Shown: positions 42,251 to 51,918 of the stretch, piece after piece | How positions within the stretch are numbered: position 1 is the first letter of the stretch | How the letters are laid out: every line of letters begins with the position of its first letter | From: GCA-2718595 sp963935005 | Lineage (GTDB): Bacteria; Gemmatimonadota; Gemmatimonadetes; Longimicrobiales; Gaopeijiaceae | Direction of reading: 5' to 3' | DNA: 59,083 bases | Assembly: GCA_963935005.1 (NCBI GenBank) | Contig: CAWWAX010000005.1 | Span: 1 to 59,083 of the forward strand | Program-made: the position numbers and the translations under genes | Notes under the pieces: generated by a model | Seen by the model: the letters and a program-made list of their open reading frames with translations, nothing else | Told to the model about the DNA's origin: nothing | Databases searched by the model: none

Positions 42251-42653
42251 TGGCAGCCACGGTTGCCATTATATCTACACCTGAACCCCAAGTTGCTAAT
42301 GAGTCCCCTTTAATCCAGACCTTATCCACATTCCCAGCTGATACCAATTGATTGAAAGATTGGCTGAATTCAGCCCGGTCAACAGCAGTTTCAGCAAGAT
42401 AAATAATCCCTCCTCTGTCAACTGTGACAATTAGCGTTCTGTCATCCGCGGTCAGCGACGAAACTTCGGTCTCTGGAACCTCCACTTCGATGCCACCTTG
42501 TAGTATCGGTGCAGTGATAATAAAGATTATCAGGAGAGTAAAGGCGACGTCTACCAAACTGGTGACATTAATATCAGCCATGGGTGCCAATCCATCCTGC
42601 CCAGTATTGCGTGATCCTATCATCTCAGACCCGCCATCAGACTCGTCCTTCAC
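42204..42653 (-). CDS. tolR: ExbD/TolR family proton-channel component
   Basis: TolR works with TolQ as a proton-driven motor. One membrane helix (about 27-47) carries the conserved Asp in VDVAFTLLIIFIIT. A periplasmic domain follows with TVDRGGIIYLAE and SFNQLVSAGNVDKVWIKGD. The 149-residue length is typical. A GTG start at 42653 has GGAG nine bases upstream and overlaps the tolQ stop by 17 nt. An ATG at 42623 is possible. It is called TolR rather than ExbD from the Tol gene order. Confidence 0.93.
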   Translation of the reverse strand: MKDESDGGSEMIGSRNTGQDGLAPMADINVTSLVDVAFTLLIIFIITAPILQGGIEVEVPETEVSSLTADDRTLIVTVDRGGIIYLAETAVDRAEFSQSFNQLVSAGNVDKVWIKGDSLATWGSGVDIMATVAASGVSFSVVAEQRPVN

Positions 42654-43362
42654 GAGCTAAAGCTCCAATAAATTCGCTTGAAAAACCTTCAAGCGCACCG
42701 CTTAGGAGACTTAGCTTGGAAACAAAGTGATTGTAAGCAATAACTGCAGGGATCGCGACGGCCAAACCCATTACAGTAGTGACCAAGGCCTCAGCAACTC
42801 CAGGTGCCACAGCGTCTATGTTCGACGAACCAGACGCTGCTATTCCCAAAAAAGTGTTAGTGATTCCTAAAACCGTTCCCATCAAGCCCATTAGAGGAGC
42901 TACAGACCCTATAACGGCCAACCAAGTCAATCCCTGGGCTAACTCATCTCGCTCAACTGCCTCTTCCTTTTCTAGAACCAATTTTAAAGCCTGGAGTTGG
43001 GTGATAGACATCCCGGAACCTAAAGATTCATTGAGATCCTTACCGAAGCTTTGTGGATGCAGGTCTCTGAAAAAGGTAATCCCCTGCCTAAACACCCTGC
43101 CATAGGGGGAATCGGGTAACAACATTATAGATTCGTATGCATCCTTGAGATCTACGGACTGCTCAATTTTTTCTAAAAACAGGTCCTCTGCCTTCCGAAC
43201 TTCACTAAATTGCCTCTGTTTCCAAAAAATCAGAACCCATGAGGCTATAGAAGCGAACGACAGAATTAGGAGGACTATTTTAGTTGGCAAGGTCCCTCCA
43301 AAAATCATATCCCAACCGCTTTGAGGAGTGTTCGCTTGAGCTAGGATTGCTAGAAAATCCAT
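42637..43362 (-). CDS. tolQ: TolQ/ExbB-type proton-channel subunit
   Basis: TolQ forms the pentameric proton channel. The 241-residue protein has three membrane helices, with the second and third in GLTWLAVIGSVAPLMGLMGTVLGITNTF and PGVAEALVTTVMGLAVAIPAVIAYNHF, both with the usual polar residues facing the TolR helix. It heads the tolQRAB-pal-cpoB group and lies 167 bp after hemA. In that gap a perfect TATAAT (43435-43440 on the minus strand) is a candidate -10 box, but I see no matching -35. Confidence 0.95.
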   Translation of the reverse strand: MDFLAILAQANTPQSGWDMIFGGTLPTKIVLLILSFASIASWVLIFWKQRQFSEVRKAEDLFLEKIEQSVDLKDAYESIMLLPDSPYGRVFRQGITFFRDLHPQSFGKDLNESLGSGMSITQLQALKLVLEKEEAVERDELAQGLTWLAVIGSVAPLMGLMGTVLGITNTFLGIAASGSSNIDAVAPGVAEALVTTVMGLAVAIPAVIAYNHFVSKLSLLSGALEGFSSEFIGALAREGRV

Positions 43363-43529
43363 CTAAACCCCGTTGTTTTTAATTGTAGTAAACCACAAGT
43401 GGCCATCAGGAAGCCCTACTATTAAGATGGGAGAATTATACTCGACAACCGGCCCAGAGATCCTACTAGAATCAATGTTCATATCCCGCACCATTAAAAT
43501 ATTCTACTTCGTGACACGGGCAATCTCTA

Positions 43530-44867
43530 TCAGTCAGAGTGTCCCAGTCCCAAATCACTTTCTGAATCTTCAGCATTTTCTGAACCCAGGTCTTGAATGT
43601 CATGTAAATACCTCACAGTTTCCAAAAACTCCTCTCCTTTTCCATTCCCAACACCCTTCTTTAGTCGCGACATAGGCTCATGTAACAACTTGTTTATAAG
43701 CCTTTTGGAAAACCCACTAACCATTTCCCTCTCATCTTCTGGAAGGTTCGGAAGTTTTTGCCATAGCCATTCCAACTGATTTCTTCTTTCCTGATCCCAG
43801 CTCTCCCTGAGATCTTTAATCACTGGCACAACTTCCAAGGTTCGATTCCAATCTAAAAAAGAGGATACAGATTCATCGATAATATCGTGGGCGACAGGAA
43901 TTGAAGCTTTCCTATTCAAAAGGTTGTCATCTACTATTTCTTTCAGATCATCTACATTGTAGAGAAACACGTTAGGCTCTCCACCCACTTCCGCCTCAAT
44001 ATCTCGTGGTATGGCAAGATCAAGGATCAGCAGGGGTTTTTCCCTGAAGCCCCCCAAGGCATCGCGAAAACCTTCTAGGGTGACCAAGGTATAGGGAGCA
44101 GAAGTCGAGGCAACGAGAATATCCGCCTCTTTCAAACTAAAGGACATTTCCGTAAAATGGACTGCGCGCCCAGAAAAACGACTGGCTAACTTCTGGGCAT
44201 GGCCTAAACAACGGTTGGAAACAAGTAGTTCTGATATTCCATTCCGCTCCATTGATTCTACTACCAGTTCAGCGGTATTTCCAGCTCCTAAAATCATGAC
44301 GGTACGATTCTCAAGTCCACCAAATATTTTTCTCGCTAGGCCTACTGCAACGGATGCAACACTCGCTGCCCCCTTACCTACTGGAGTCTCTGAGCGGACC
44401 CTTCCTCCTACCGCAAGGGCAGATTGGAAAAGTCTATTCAGGATTGGTCCGACCAAAGGTCGATCCGCAGATGACTTTCTAATCCAATCATATGTTTCTT
44501 TAACTTGGCCCTGAATCTCAGCTTCACCGAATACCAATGATTCTAAACCTGCCGTAACTTTATAAAGATGTTCTGCAGCTTGTAGACCAGAATAATGATA
44601 GAGATATTGATCTGTCCCGCCGACCAGATCGCCCGCCTTCCGTTTCAAGGCAGAAACAGCGGAATCTAATAAATCGAAATCTGATCCAGGACACATATAA
44701 AGCTCAGTTCTGTGACAAGTAGACAGTATCACACCTTCAGTCATACCTGAATAATCGCGCAGTGATTCCAGGAGTGCTAATGCCTCCACATTAGTAAAGG
44801 AGAAACGCTCTCTGACACCTACAGGTGCTGTCTTATGGCTGACGCCCACCACCGCTACTGGAATCAC
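43530..44867 (-). CDS. hemA: Glutamyl-tRNA reductase
   Basis: HemA reduces glutamyl-tRNA to glutamate 1-semialdehyde with NADPH. I start it at the GTG at 44867, whose bases overlap the TGA of the HemX-like gene as GTGA. The upstream in-frame ATG at 45032 would add 55 residues absent from the family. The start PVAVVGVSHKTAPVGVRERF is classical. The catalytic Cys51 lies in STCHRTELY, where the usual Asn is His. NADPH motif GAGNTAEL and LDLAIPRDIE follow, and a C-terminal dimer helix (about 320-430) ends the protein. Overall length (about 445) is typical. Confidence 0.95.
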   Translation of the reverse strand: MIPVAVVGVSHKTAPVGVRERFSFTNVEALALLESLRDYSGMTEGVILSTCHRTELYMCPGSDFDLLDSAVSALKRKAGDLVGGTDQYLYHYSGLQAAEHLYKVTAGLESLVFGEAEIQGQVKETYDWIRKSSADRPLVGPILNRLFQSALAVGGRVRSETPVGKGAASVASVAVGLARKIFGGLENRTVMILGAGNTAELVVESMERNGISELLVSNRCLGHAQKLASRFSGRAVHFTEMSFSLKEADILVASTSAPYTLVTLEGFRDALGGFREKPLLILDLAIPRDIEAEVGGEPNVFLYNVDDLKEIVDDNLLNRKASIPVAHDIIDESVSSFLDWNRTLEVVPVIKDLRESWDQERRNQLEWLWQKLPNLPEDEREMVSGFSKRLINKLLHEPMSRLKKGVGNGKGEEFLETVRYLHDIQDLGSENAEDSESDLGLGHSD

Positions 44868-45703
44868 AGAAAAAATCCTCTCGTCGATACGAAAATGCGC
44901 AAGGCGATATAAGACATTACAATTAACGCAAACCCTAAAACACTCGCCCAAGCCCCTCTTTGAGGTTTCATACGGCTCAAACTTCGAGTCAACAAAACCC
45001 CAAAAAATACAAACCAAGTCATAATTGACCACATCACCTTAGGATTCAATTGATCTAAAGACTGTCTAAAGCTTATAGTCCAAAACCAACCCAGAACCAA
45101 GGCCAGGGTAAACGTTACAAAACCAGTGACCAGCCCGACTCGACTGATGCGATCCAATGTCGCCAACGGTGGAGTGAACTGGAACAACCGGCCCATCCTC
45201 TTATTGTTCAATTCGCCAAGTTGAATGACATAGAGTGAACTGGCTGCAAACGATAATGTCATCCCTCCAAAACCGACAAAGGCCATCATAACATGCAGTG
45301 AGAACCAAGCTCCCTGAAAATCCATGACTTCAAACGATGGTTCTACACCTAGAACTACAGCTACCGTCTCAAGGAAAATCATGACAGGAATAACGACAAT
45401 CCCTACCCTGCGACCTTCTCCAAAAACAATTGTACCGAGGAGTGCTAACCCTATGACCAAAGCTAGACTAGAAAGAGATGGGCCAATCCCAGTCAAGGGC
45501 AGTTGATGGTACGAAGAAGTGAAAACGATCAGGGCGTATACATGTATCAACACGCCAAGAGAAGCTAAACCAAAAGCGACAGAAGGATCCGAACCCCTGC
45601 CCCCTTTAACCAGGGATCGGAGCCAGACGACCAAAGATCCTATGTACAAAATCAGTGAAACTAAATGAGCTAAATGAGCCAAATAAACCTCAGTACTCTG
45701 CAT
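44864..45703 (-). CDS. HemX/CcsA-like membrane protein
   Basis: This 279-residue, eight-span membrane protein belongs to the cytochrome c assembly (CcsA/HemX) group. Hallmarks are WFSLHVMMAFVGFGGMTLSFAASSLYVI with a conserved His and GWFWTISFRQSLDQLNPKVMWSIMTWFVFF. No WWD haem motif is obvious, which fits HemX better than CcsA. In Bacillus HemX lowers HemA levels. Gene adjacency with hemA and the GTGA overlap support a linked role here. The upstream 170-bp gap (45704-45873) holds nothing else recognisable. Confidence 0.82.
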   Translation of the reverse strand: MQSTEVYLAHLAHLVSLILYIGSLVVWLRSLVKGGRGSDPSVAFGLASLGVLIHVYALIVFTSSYHQLPLTGIGPSLSSLALVIGLALLGTIVFGEGRRVGIVVIPVMIFLETVAVVLGVEPSFEVMDFQGAWFSLHVMMAFVGFGGMTLSFAASSLYVIQLGELNNKRMGRLFQFTPPLATLDRISRVGLVTGFVTFTLALVLGWFWTISFRQSLDQLNPKVMWSIMTWFVFFGVLLTRSLSRMKPQRGAWASVLGFALIVMSYIALRIFVSTRGFFL

Positions 45704-45873
45704 GTGTAGGTTCGGACCTGTCTATTCTCACCATGTCGTGAGATATCCTTCCATACTTGCGAATGCATCCCTTGACTACCAAACAACCAAAATCTTCCAA
45801 AGCTGGACCCATGAATCTATCTCTAAATAGAAGAAAAACAATAATTTTGACCGATAGGGGACTCAATCCAACC

Positions 45874-46347
45874 CTACTCTAATACTTTACGCATGATCAG
45901 GGCATCTTCTGGCGGTTCTCTATAGTAATTCTTTCGTATTCCTAGAAGATGAAAGTTAAAACGTTCATATAGTGAGATTGCATCTTGGTTGGAACTCCGA
46001 ACTTCTAGGAAAACACTCTTGACGTCGAGACTAGTTGCCATATCGAGTGCTTTTGATAACAGAGCGGAACCTACACCTCGGTTTCTTCCCCCCTCCCTAA
46101 CCGCGATATTGGTCAATTCTGCTTCCTCCATCATGCGCCAGAGAACAGCATACCCCATCAAATGCTCATCTTGTAATGCCACCCAAAGCTCAACATTGGG
46201 ATCCATCAACAATTTATGGAAAGTTTTTAAGGGCCACGATGTACTGAAGGATTTCTGCTCAATCAACACCACATCTTCAAGATCTCCAGATTCCATCCGA
46301 CGCACTCGCAAGTACTCTTCAGGAAAATCAGTGTTTATTTCAGGAAT
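45874..46347 (-). CDS. rimI: Ribosomal protein S18-alanine N-acetyltransferase RimI
   Basis: RimI acetylates the N-terminus of S18. It is a GNAT fold with LTNIAVREGGRNRGVGSALLSKAL (acetyl-CoA loop RxxGxG/A), FLEVRSSNQDAISLYERFNF and a C-terminal catalytic region NYYREPPEDALIMRK. A TTG at 46311 would fit the E. coli length but has only a weak site nearby. Extending upstream, an in-frame ATT at 46345-46347 lies six bases after a strong AAGGAG, giving 157 residues with IPEINTDFPEEYL before the first strand. I use the ATT coordinates as the better-supported start but without certainty. It clusters with tsaB and tsaE. Confidence 0.85.
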   Translation of the reverse strand: MPEINTDFPEEYLRVRRMESGDLEDVVLIEQKSFSTSWPLKTFHKLLMDPNVELWVALQDEHLMGYAVLWRMMEEAELTNIAVREGGRNRGVGSALLSKALDMATSLDVKSVFLEVRSSNQDAISLYERFNFHLLGIRKNYYREPPEDALIMRKVLE

Positions 46348-46455
46348 TTCACTCTCCTTTTAACAACACTCCCCCGAGAAAATTTTGCCATCTGAATATC
46401 TTCTTACTAATCCATAATCAAGTGGAACATAGTCGCAAATCAGCCATGCAGACAT

Positions 46456-47247
46456 TCAATCAGCACCTATGTCTCTCCTGAGTCTCTCTGCGGACGATAT
46501 TCTCAGATATTGAGGTTCCCATACGGAGATATTTTCGACCCTAAACTTTTGCTCCGAATCCATGACTGTCTTACATATAGCTTCTGCAGTTGGCATTCCA
46601 ATAGTCTGGCTAACCACCTGAAAGCCAGCAGCAGAGATTTGATCGAAATGTCGCTGAGCACCATCTCCCATAAAAATTGTTGCAGATTCACAAGCGAGTA
46701 GAATACTCTCAATAGTTGTTGAATGTGGTGCTATAATGGTCTCCATTCCCCCAGAATGTTTTGAACGGTAACAAGCGGCATAGACTCGATTTTCTCTAGC
46801 ATCGAAAAGAACGCACCTAGGAGAGTAACGCTCACCCATAAGAACCTGGTCTCTGGACTTTGTCCGCTCACCTGAGCCGACATGTATGGAATCCAGATGC
46901 ACATCAATGGAGGCTGCACCTGCCCTGAGGGATGAAACAGCCCATAGCGGAGCCTCGAGCGAATGACATAGTCCTTTTGCCGTTGCTGCCGCCACCCTGA
47001 CTCCAGTAAATGATCCTGGCCCTGCACCTACCAAAATCCCTTGTATGTCACCAATGACTAACCCTTGTTTATCAATGACCTCTTTAATCTTCGATAATAG
47101 ATCTGCAGAGTGTCTACCTCGCCCAGAAAAAAAAATGGGATCCAGGACTGTTCTATCCCGACAAATACAAACTGATCCTGACTCGGTAGAAGTATCAAAA
47201 GCCAGCCAGGTATCAATTTGAGACACTGGCAGTATTCGTCTCTCCAT
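46456..47247 (-). CDS. tsaB: tRNA threonylcarbamoyladenosine protein TsaB
   Basis: TsaB is a non-catalytic partner of TsaD for t6A synthesis. The 263-residue protein is an ASKHA fold with LAFDTSTESGSVCI, GRGRHSADLL and VGAGPGSFTGVRVAAATAKGL, family hallmarks. The C-terminal half is less conserved. It starts one base into the tsaE stop, is followed by rimI, and tsaD is not in the window. An N-terminal extension MERRILPVSQIDTW precedes the usual start; its ATG is coupled to tsaE. Confidence 0.93.
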   Translation of the reverse strand: MERRILPVSQIDTWLAFDTSTESGSVCICRDRTVLDPIFFSGRGRHSADLLSKIKEVIDKQGLVIGDIQGILVGAGPGSFTGVRVAAATAKGLCHSLEAPLWAVSSLRAGAASIDVHLDSIHVGSGERTKSRDQVLMGERYSPRCVLFDARENRVYAACYRSKHSGGMETIIAPHSTTIESILLACESATIFMGDGAQRHFDQISAAGFQVVSQTIGMPTAEAICKTVMDSEQKFRVENISVWEPQYLRISSAERLRRDIGAD

Positions 47248-47708
47248 CAGGTTGCTGAACTCGGAAGATCAGGGATCGATGCTGGATCTCCATGCTTCTC
47301 CACCAAAACAGTGCGCACTAATTCATCGTTATCGACAAATCCCAATCGTATCTCCCATCTGTCTCTAGGAAGAAAGGATTCCGCCCTCTCTGGCCACTCG
47401 ATTATCACTATTTGATCATCAGATCCAAGATCCTCCCAGCCTAATTCCCAAAGATCTTTCGGATCACTCAATCTATACAAATCTACATGGACAACTTGAT
47501 GTCCTCTGAACGAAGGATAGGTGATCAAAAGGTTGAAAGTAGGAGATGTTACTGGGCCTTTCACTCCCACTCCCTGGGCTATGGAACGTGCTAAGACAGA
47601 TTTTCCAGCCCCCAAAGGACCTCTAAGAAGGAGAAATACAGGAGGTTCTATAAGTTCGCCGACTCCGATCCCCCATTCAACCAACTCATTCTCCCTGACT
47701 AACGTCAT
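47247..47708 (-). CDS. tsaE: tRNA threonylcarbamoyladenosine ATPase TsaE
   Basis: TsaE is the ATPase that drives release from the TsaB-TsaD complex. The 153-residue protein has Walker A GPLGAGKSVLARSI, the conserved SPTFNLLITYP loop, HVDLYRLSDPKDLWELGWEDL and IVIIEWPERAESFLP (the Glu-Trp-rich end). Its start overlaps the uvrB stop by four bases and it runs straight into tsaB, matching a common tsaE-tsaB-rimI order. Confidence 0.95.
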   Translation of the reverse strand: MTLVRENELVEWGIGVGELIEPPVFLLLRGPLGAGKSVLARSIAQGVGVKGPVTSPTFNLLITYPSFRGHQVVHVDLYRLSDPKDLWELGWEDLGSDDQIVIIEWPERAESFLPRDRWEIRLGFVDNDELVRTVLVEKHGDPASIPDLPSSAT

Positions 47709-49687
47709 TTAGAAACCTTCAGTTCAAAAATTTTATCCCTAAGCAGGGCTGCCCTCTCAAAATCCATCACAGCTACCGCCTCAGTCATCTCTTTATCAAG
47801 TACCTTGACGTATGCTTCTTTATTTATCTGTCCAGCGTAGTCCGATTTTTCGGGCAACGAATCCATCCGATCATCACCAGCATCCGCAACACGTGTAGAC
47901 AATTGGATCTCTTCAATACTCTTACTAATCGTTTTAGGAATTATCCCATGTTTTTCGTTGTAAGAGATTTGTATCTCTCTACGACGGCTAGTCTCCCTGA
48001 TACAAACAGCCATCGATTTCGTAACTTTATCTGCATATAAAATAGCCTTGCCATTGGCATTGCGAGCAGTACGTCCAATCGTTTGAATAAGAGACCGACT
48101 ATCCCTTAGGAATCCTTCTTTGTCAGCATCTAGAATGGCCACGAGAGAAACCTCTGGAAGATCCAGCCCTTCCCTCAACAAATTTATTCCTACCAGAACA
48201 TCGATCTGTCCCAAGCGAAGGTTTCTTAGGATTTTCATCCTTTCTATCGTGTCAATATCCGAATGCATATAGCTGACTTTCACTTCTAAAGACTGAAGGT
48301 ATGTCGCTAAATCTTCTGCCATTCTCTTAGTCAGAGTAGTGACCAATACCCTCTCATTACTCTCCACACGGTTCCTGATTTCAAATAGAAGATCGTCTAC
48401 TTGTCCATCGACTGGTCGCACCTCTACAACTGGATCCAGAAGACCTGTTGGTCTTATAATTTGTTCCACGACGATGCCACCTGACTGTTCTAGCTCCCAA
48501 TCACCTGGAGTAGCTGAAACGAAAATAGCTCGCGGAATCATCGACCTCCATTCTTCAAATGCTAGTGGCCTATTGTCCAGAGCACTGGGAAGACGAAAAC
48601 CATGTTCTACAAGGGTTTGTTTACGTGACCGATCTCCTTTAGACATACCATGTATTTGTGGCACTGACACGTGCGACTCATCAACGACCAATAGAAAATC
48701 TTCTGGGAAATAATCCATCAAACATGATGGCCTTTCACCTGTTTGTCGTCCACTCATATAAAGCGAATAGTTTTCAATTCCAGGACAGGTTCCTATCTCC
48801 AACATCATCTCTAAATCAAAATTAGTTCGACTCTCTAACCGTTGTGCTTCCAAAAATCTTCCAGATTCCTTAAAAATAGAAACCTGTTCATGCATCTCTT
48901 CTCTTATTTGGGGTGCTACCCTTTGTATTTTTTCTTTTGGTGTAACGTAATGGCTAGCAGGGTAGATAGAGCTTCTGTCCATCGAAGTGACAGAATATCC
49001 CGTTATAGGATCAAAACGAGTGATTTTATCAATCTGATCCCCCCAAAGTTCCACTCTAACAGCCTGCTCCTCATAAGCTGGAAAAATTTCTACCGTATCG
49101 CCACGAACCCTGAATGTTCCAGGGTCAAAATCCAGATCATTTCGTCTGTATAGTATAGCCACTAGAGCACTCAATATTTCTTTTCTTGGAAGCCGCTGTC
49201 CCACGTGGAGATGCAACATCTGTGATCGATAATCAAGAGGGTTCCCTAATCCATAAATGCAAGAAACAGAAGCGACCACTATGACATCTTCCCGTTCCAT
49301 CAGAGAAGAAGTGGCACGCAGACGCAAACGTTCAATATCCTCATTAATACTGGAATCTTTTTGAATGTAGGTATCAGTTGAAGGAACGTAAGCCTCAGGT
49401 TGATAGTAGTCGTAATAGGAAATGAAATATTCAACAGCATTTGATGGAAAAAGAGTTTTCATCTCTCCGTACAGTTGAGCTGCCAAAGTTTTATTATGGG
49501 AAGCTACGAGCGTAGGGCGTCCATGATTAGCAATTACATTGGCTATCGAAAAAGTCTTCCCCGTACCCGTCGCACCCATCAGTGTCTGAACAGAATCACC
49601 TCGAACAAGACCTTCAGTAAGCTCCTTAATCGCTCTGATCTGATCACCTTTTGGATCGAATTCTGAAGAAATCTTAAACTGAGGCAT
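47705..49687 (-). CDS. uvrB: Excinuclease ABC subunit B
   Basis: UvrB verifies DNA damage and loads UvrC. The 660-residue protein contains Walker A GATGTGKT (38-45), the beta-hairpin YYDYYQPEAYVPSTDTYI, DESHVSVPQ (Walker B), YMHSDIDTIERM and the helicase motifs INLLREGLDLPEVSLV and QTIGRTARN. A C-terminal UVR motif (DKEMTEAVAVMDFERAALLRDKI, about 627-655) binds UvrC. The length is typical. It is 14 bp downstream of rel and overlaps tsaE. Confidence 0.97.
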   Translation of the reverse strand: MPQFKISSEFDPKGDQIRAIKELTEGLVRGDSVQTLMGATGTGKTFSIANVIANHGRPTLVASHNKTLAAQLYGEMKTLFPSNAVEYFISYYDYYQPEAYVPSTDTYIQKDSSINEDIERLRLRATSSLMEREDVIVVASVSCIYGLGNPLDYRSQMLHLHVGQRLPRKEILSALVAILYRRNDLDFDPGTFRVRGDTVEIFPAYEEQAVRVELWGDQIDKITRFDPITGYSVTSMDRSSIYPASHYVTPKEKIQRVAPQIREEMHEQVSIFKESGRFLEAQRLESRTNFDLEMMLEIGTCPGIENYSLYMSGRQTGERPSCLMDYFPEDFLLVVDESHVSVPQIHGMSKGDRSRKQTLVEHGFRLPSALDNRPLAFEEWRSMIPRAIFVSATPGDWELEQSGGIVVEQIIRPTGLLDPVVEVRPVDGQVDDLLFEIRNRVESNERVLVTTLTKRMAEDLATYLQSLEVKVSYMHSDIDTIERMKILRNLRLGQIDVLVGINLLREGLDLPEVSLVAILDADKEGFLRDSRSLIQTIGRTARNANGKAILYADKVTKSMAVCIRETSRRREIQISYNEKHGIIPKTISKSIEEIQLSTRVADAGDDRMDSLPEKSDYAGQINKEAYVKVLDKEMTEAVAVMDFERAALLRDKIFELKVSK

Positions 49688-49701
49688 CAGGTTCTTGTCA
49701 T

Positions 49702-51918
49702 TTACTCCGAATGATCTGTGCTGATAAAATCCCGCCGTTTAACGCCAGAGATTCCTTCAACCAAGGTCATAGCATTCATAACCTTATCTAGGTGCGGAAG
49801 ATCTTCTATACTCACCAGGAAATCACCTACTACCCCTACTTCAGATTCTCTTATCTCAGCTTGCGTGATATTTGTGGAAGTATCGGAAATAGCTTTCGCC
49901 ATATCAGACAATAGCCCACGCCTATCTACACCTTCTATTTCAACGTTTACAAAAAACGTGTCGCCCTTTCCAGCAACCCATTCTATTTCTAAGCGTTTTT
50001 CATCAGAATAATTCAGCACATTCGGACAGGCCTTTCGATGCAAAAAGACTCCCTTCCCTGAACCAAAATATGCGACAACCTGATCTCCTGGTACCGGCTG
50101 GCAACATTCCGGATGCCGCACCAGACCACCCTCAAGACCCTTGATCTTAACTGCTTCCTTTACTCGACGGATGCGATCCACAAACCGTTCTAAAGCTTTA
50201 GGGGATCGACTGATGACCTTATAAGGATCCTCCCCAGGATACAGCGCCTTTATAACTCTTGAAGGTTCGATTTCACCGCCGCCCAGAGCCGCCAAGACTT
50301 CTTCAAAAGAATGATGTCCTAAGGCACGAGCTGCCTCTTTTCTTTTTTCCTGCTTAGGCTTGCTCCTCCTCGCCTTTTTGATTTCCCGGGCAAACAATTC
50401 TGTTCCAAATCTTAAATTGGACTCATATTCTTCCTTTCGAACCCAATCCCTAATCCCCCGACGGGCACGTGACGTCTTTACAAAGCTCAACCAGTCTCGA
50501 CTCGGACCATGTTTTTTTTCTGTCAATATCTCTACGGTATCTCCATTAACCAATTTCTGAGAAAGTGGGCTTTTTCTACCATTTATCCTGGTTCCAGCAC
50601 AGTGGTTACCAATTTCTGAATGAACCGAATAGGCGAAATCAATTGGTGTCGCTTCCACTGGAAGTTGCTTGACTTCACCCTTAGGAGTGAAGACAAAAAT
50701 TTCCCCTCTAAATAAGTCCATACGGAGAAATTCCATGAACTCTTCTGGTTCATCAGCATCTTTTTGCCAGTCCAAAACTTGACGAAACCACTGTAGTGCT
50801 TCGTCAGCTTCATCGGTCTCTCCAAGCCCATCCCTTGACTCTAAACCAATCAAGCCTTCTTTGTAACGCCAGTGGGCAGCTATACCATTTTCAGCCTTTC
50901 GATGCATTTCGTGACTTCTGATCTGAATCTCAAACCTCCTTCCCGAAGGCCCTATAACCGTCGTATGCAACGACTGGTACATATTAGATTTCGGGGTGGC
51001 GATAAAATCATGGAATCGGTCTTGTACCGGTGTCCAGTTACTATGAATGATACCCAAGGCCGCGTAGCAATCTTCTACACTCTCGGTTAATACCCTCATA
51101 GCCATCAAATCAAAAATCTCTTCGTAAGGAAGATCACGACTCTCCATCTTCCGATAAATAGACCAGAGGTGCTTCGGTCTTCCAGTAAGATTGGCTTGAA
51201 TACCCGCAGTCTGCAAAGCTTCGGCAAGTGGCTCCTGCATCTCTAAGACCTGTTGTTCTCTCTCATTTCGTCTCTGTCGAACTTTCTTTGTGAGGTCTTT
51301 ATAGGCCTCAGGTTCGAGATGTTTAAAGGCAAGATCCTCTAGCTCCCAGCGAATTGCTGCCATGCCTAGGCGATGAGCTAGGGGAGCATAGATCTCCCTC
51401 GTTTCCAGAGCTATACGAGTTTGCTGTTGCTCTGTAAGTGCATTCAAAGTTCTCATGTTGTGCAAACGATCCGCTAATTTGACCAAGATGACACGAGCAT
51501 CCTTGGCCATAGAAAGCAGCAATTTGCGATAATTTTCGACCTGTTTTTCAGTGTGCGAGTGAAACTCGACTCTACTGATCTTAGTAACTCCGTCAACTAT
51601 AGTTGCAACCCCATTACCAAAGCGTTTATCGATCTCTTCCAAGTCGACAGAAGTGTCTTCAACTACGTCATGAACTAACCCAGAAATTATTGCATCAGTA
51701 TCTAGACCTAGGCCCGCTAGTATCGTTGCTACTTCAACAGCGTGAGTAACAAATCTTTCTCCAGAGGCACGACGTTGACCAGAGTGTGCCTCGTCAGCTA
51801 AAGCATATGCTTCGCACACTGCTGAAAGGTCTAGACGATCGGCATTGTTTTCCACCACACGACCTAAATTACTTGGGATTTCCTTCATAAGCCCTTTCCG
51901 TGTAAGAGCATCCATCAC
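49702..51918 (-). CDS. rel: Bifunctional (p)ppGpp synthetase/hydrolase Rel
   Basis: Rel makes and breaks (p)ppGpp in the stringent response. Domains in order: HD hydrolase (HSGQRRASGERFVTHAVEVA and HDVVED at 83-88, intact, so probably active), synthetase (RPKHLWSIYRKM, QDRFHDFIATPKSNMYQSLH with the R-x-x-D form found in bifunctional enzymes), TGS (about 405-465), a helical region and a zinc-finger-like segment with HPECCQPVPGD, and an ACT domain (about 660-735). At 738 residues the length is normal. A short MMDALTRKG extension may be part of the start or not (an ATG at residue 11). No other (p)ppGpp gene is visible. Confidence 0.96.
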   Translation of the reverse strand: MMDALTRKGLMKEIPSNLGRVVENNADRLDLSAVCEAYALADEAHSGQRRASGERFVTHAVEVATILAGLGLDTDAIISGLVHDVVEDTSVDLEEIDKRFGNGVATIVDGVTKISRVEFHSHTEKQVENYRKLLLSMAKDARVILVKLADRLHNMRTLNALTEQQQTRIALETREIYAPLAHRLGMAAIRWELEDLAFKHLEPEAYKDLTKKVRQRRNEREQQVLEMQEPLAEALQTAGIQANLTGRPKHLWSIYRKMESRDLPYEEIFDLMAMRVLTESVEDCYAALGIIHSNWTPVQDRFHDFIATPKSNMYQSLHTTVIGPSGRRFEIQIRSHEMHRKAENGIAAHWRYKEGLIGLESRDGLGETDEADEALQWFRQVLDWQKDADEPEEFMEFLRMDLFRGEIFVFTPKGEVKQLPVEATPIDFAYSVHSEIGNHCAGTRINGRKSPLSQKLVNGDTVEILTEKKHGPSRDWLSFVKTSRARRGIRDWVRKEEYESNLRFGTELFAREIKKARRSKPKQEKRKEAARALGHHSFEEVLAALGGGEIEPSRVIKALYPGEDPYKVISRSPKALERFVDRIRRVKEAVKIKGLEGGLVRHPECCQPVPGDQVVAYFGSGKGVFLHRKACPNVLNYSDEKRLEIEWVAGKGDTFFVNVEIEGVDRRGLLSDMAKAISDTSTNITQAEIRESEVGVVGDFLVSIEDLPHLDKVMNAMTLVEGISGVKRRDFISTDHSE

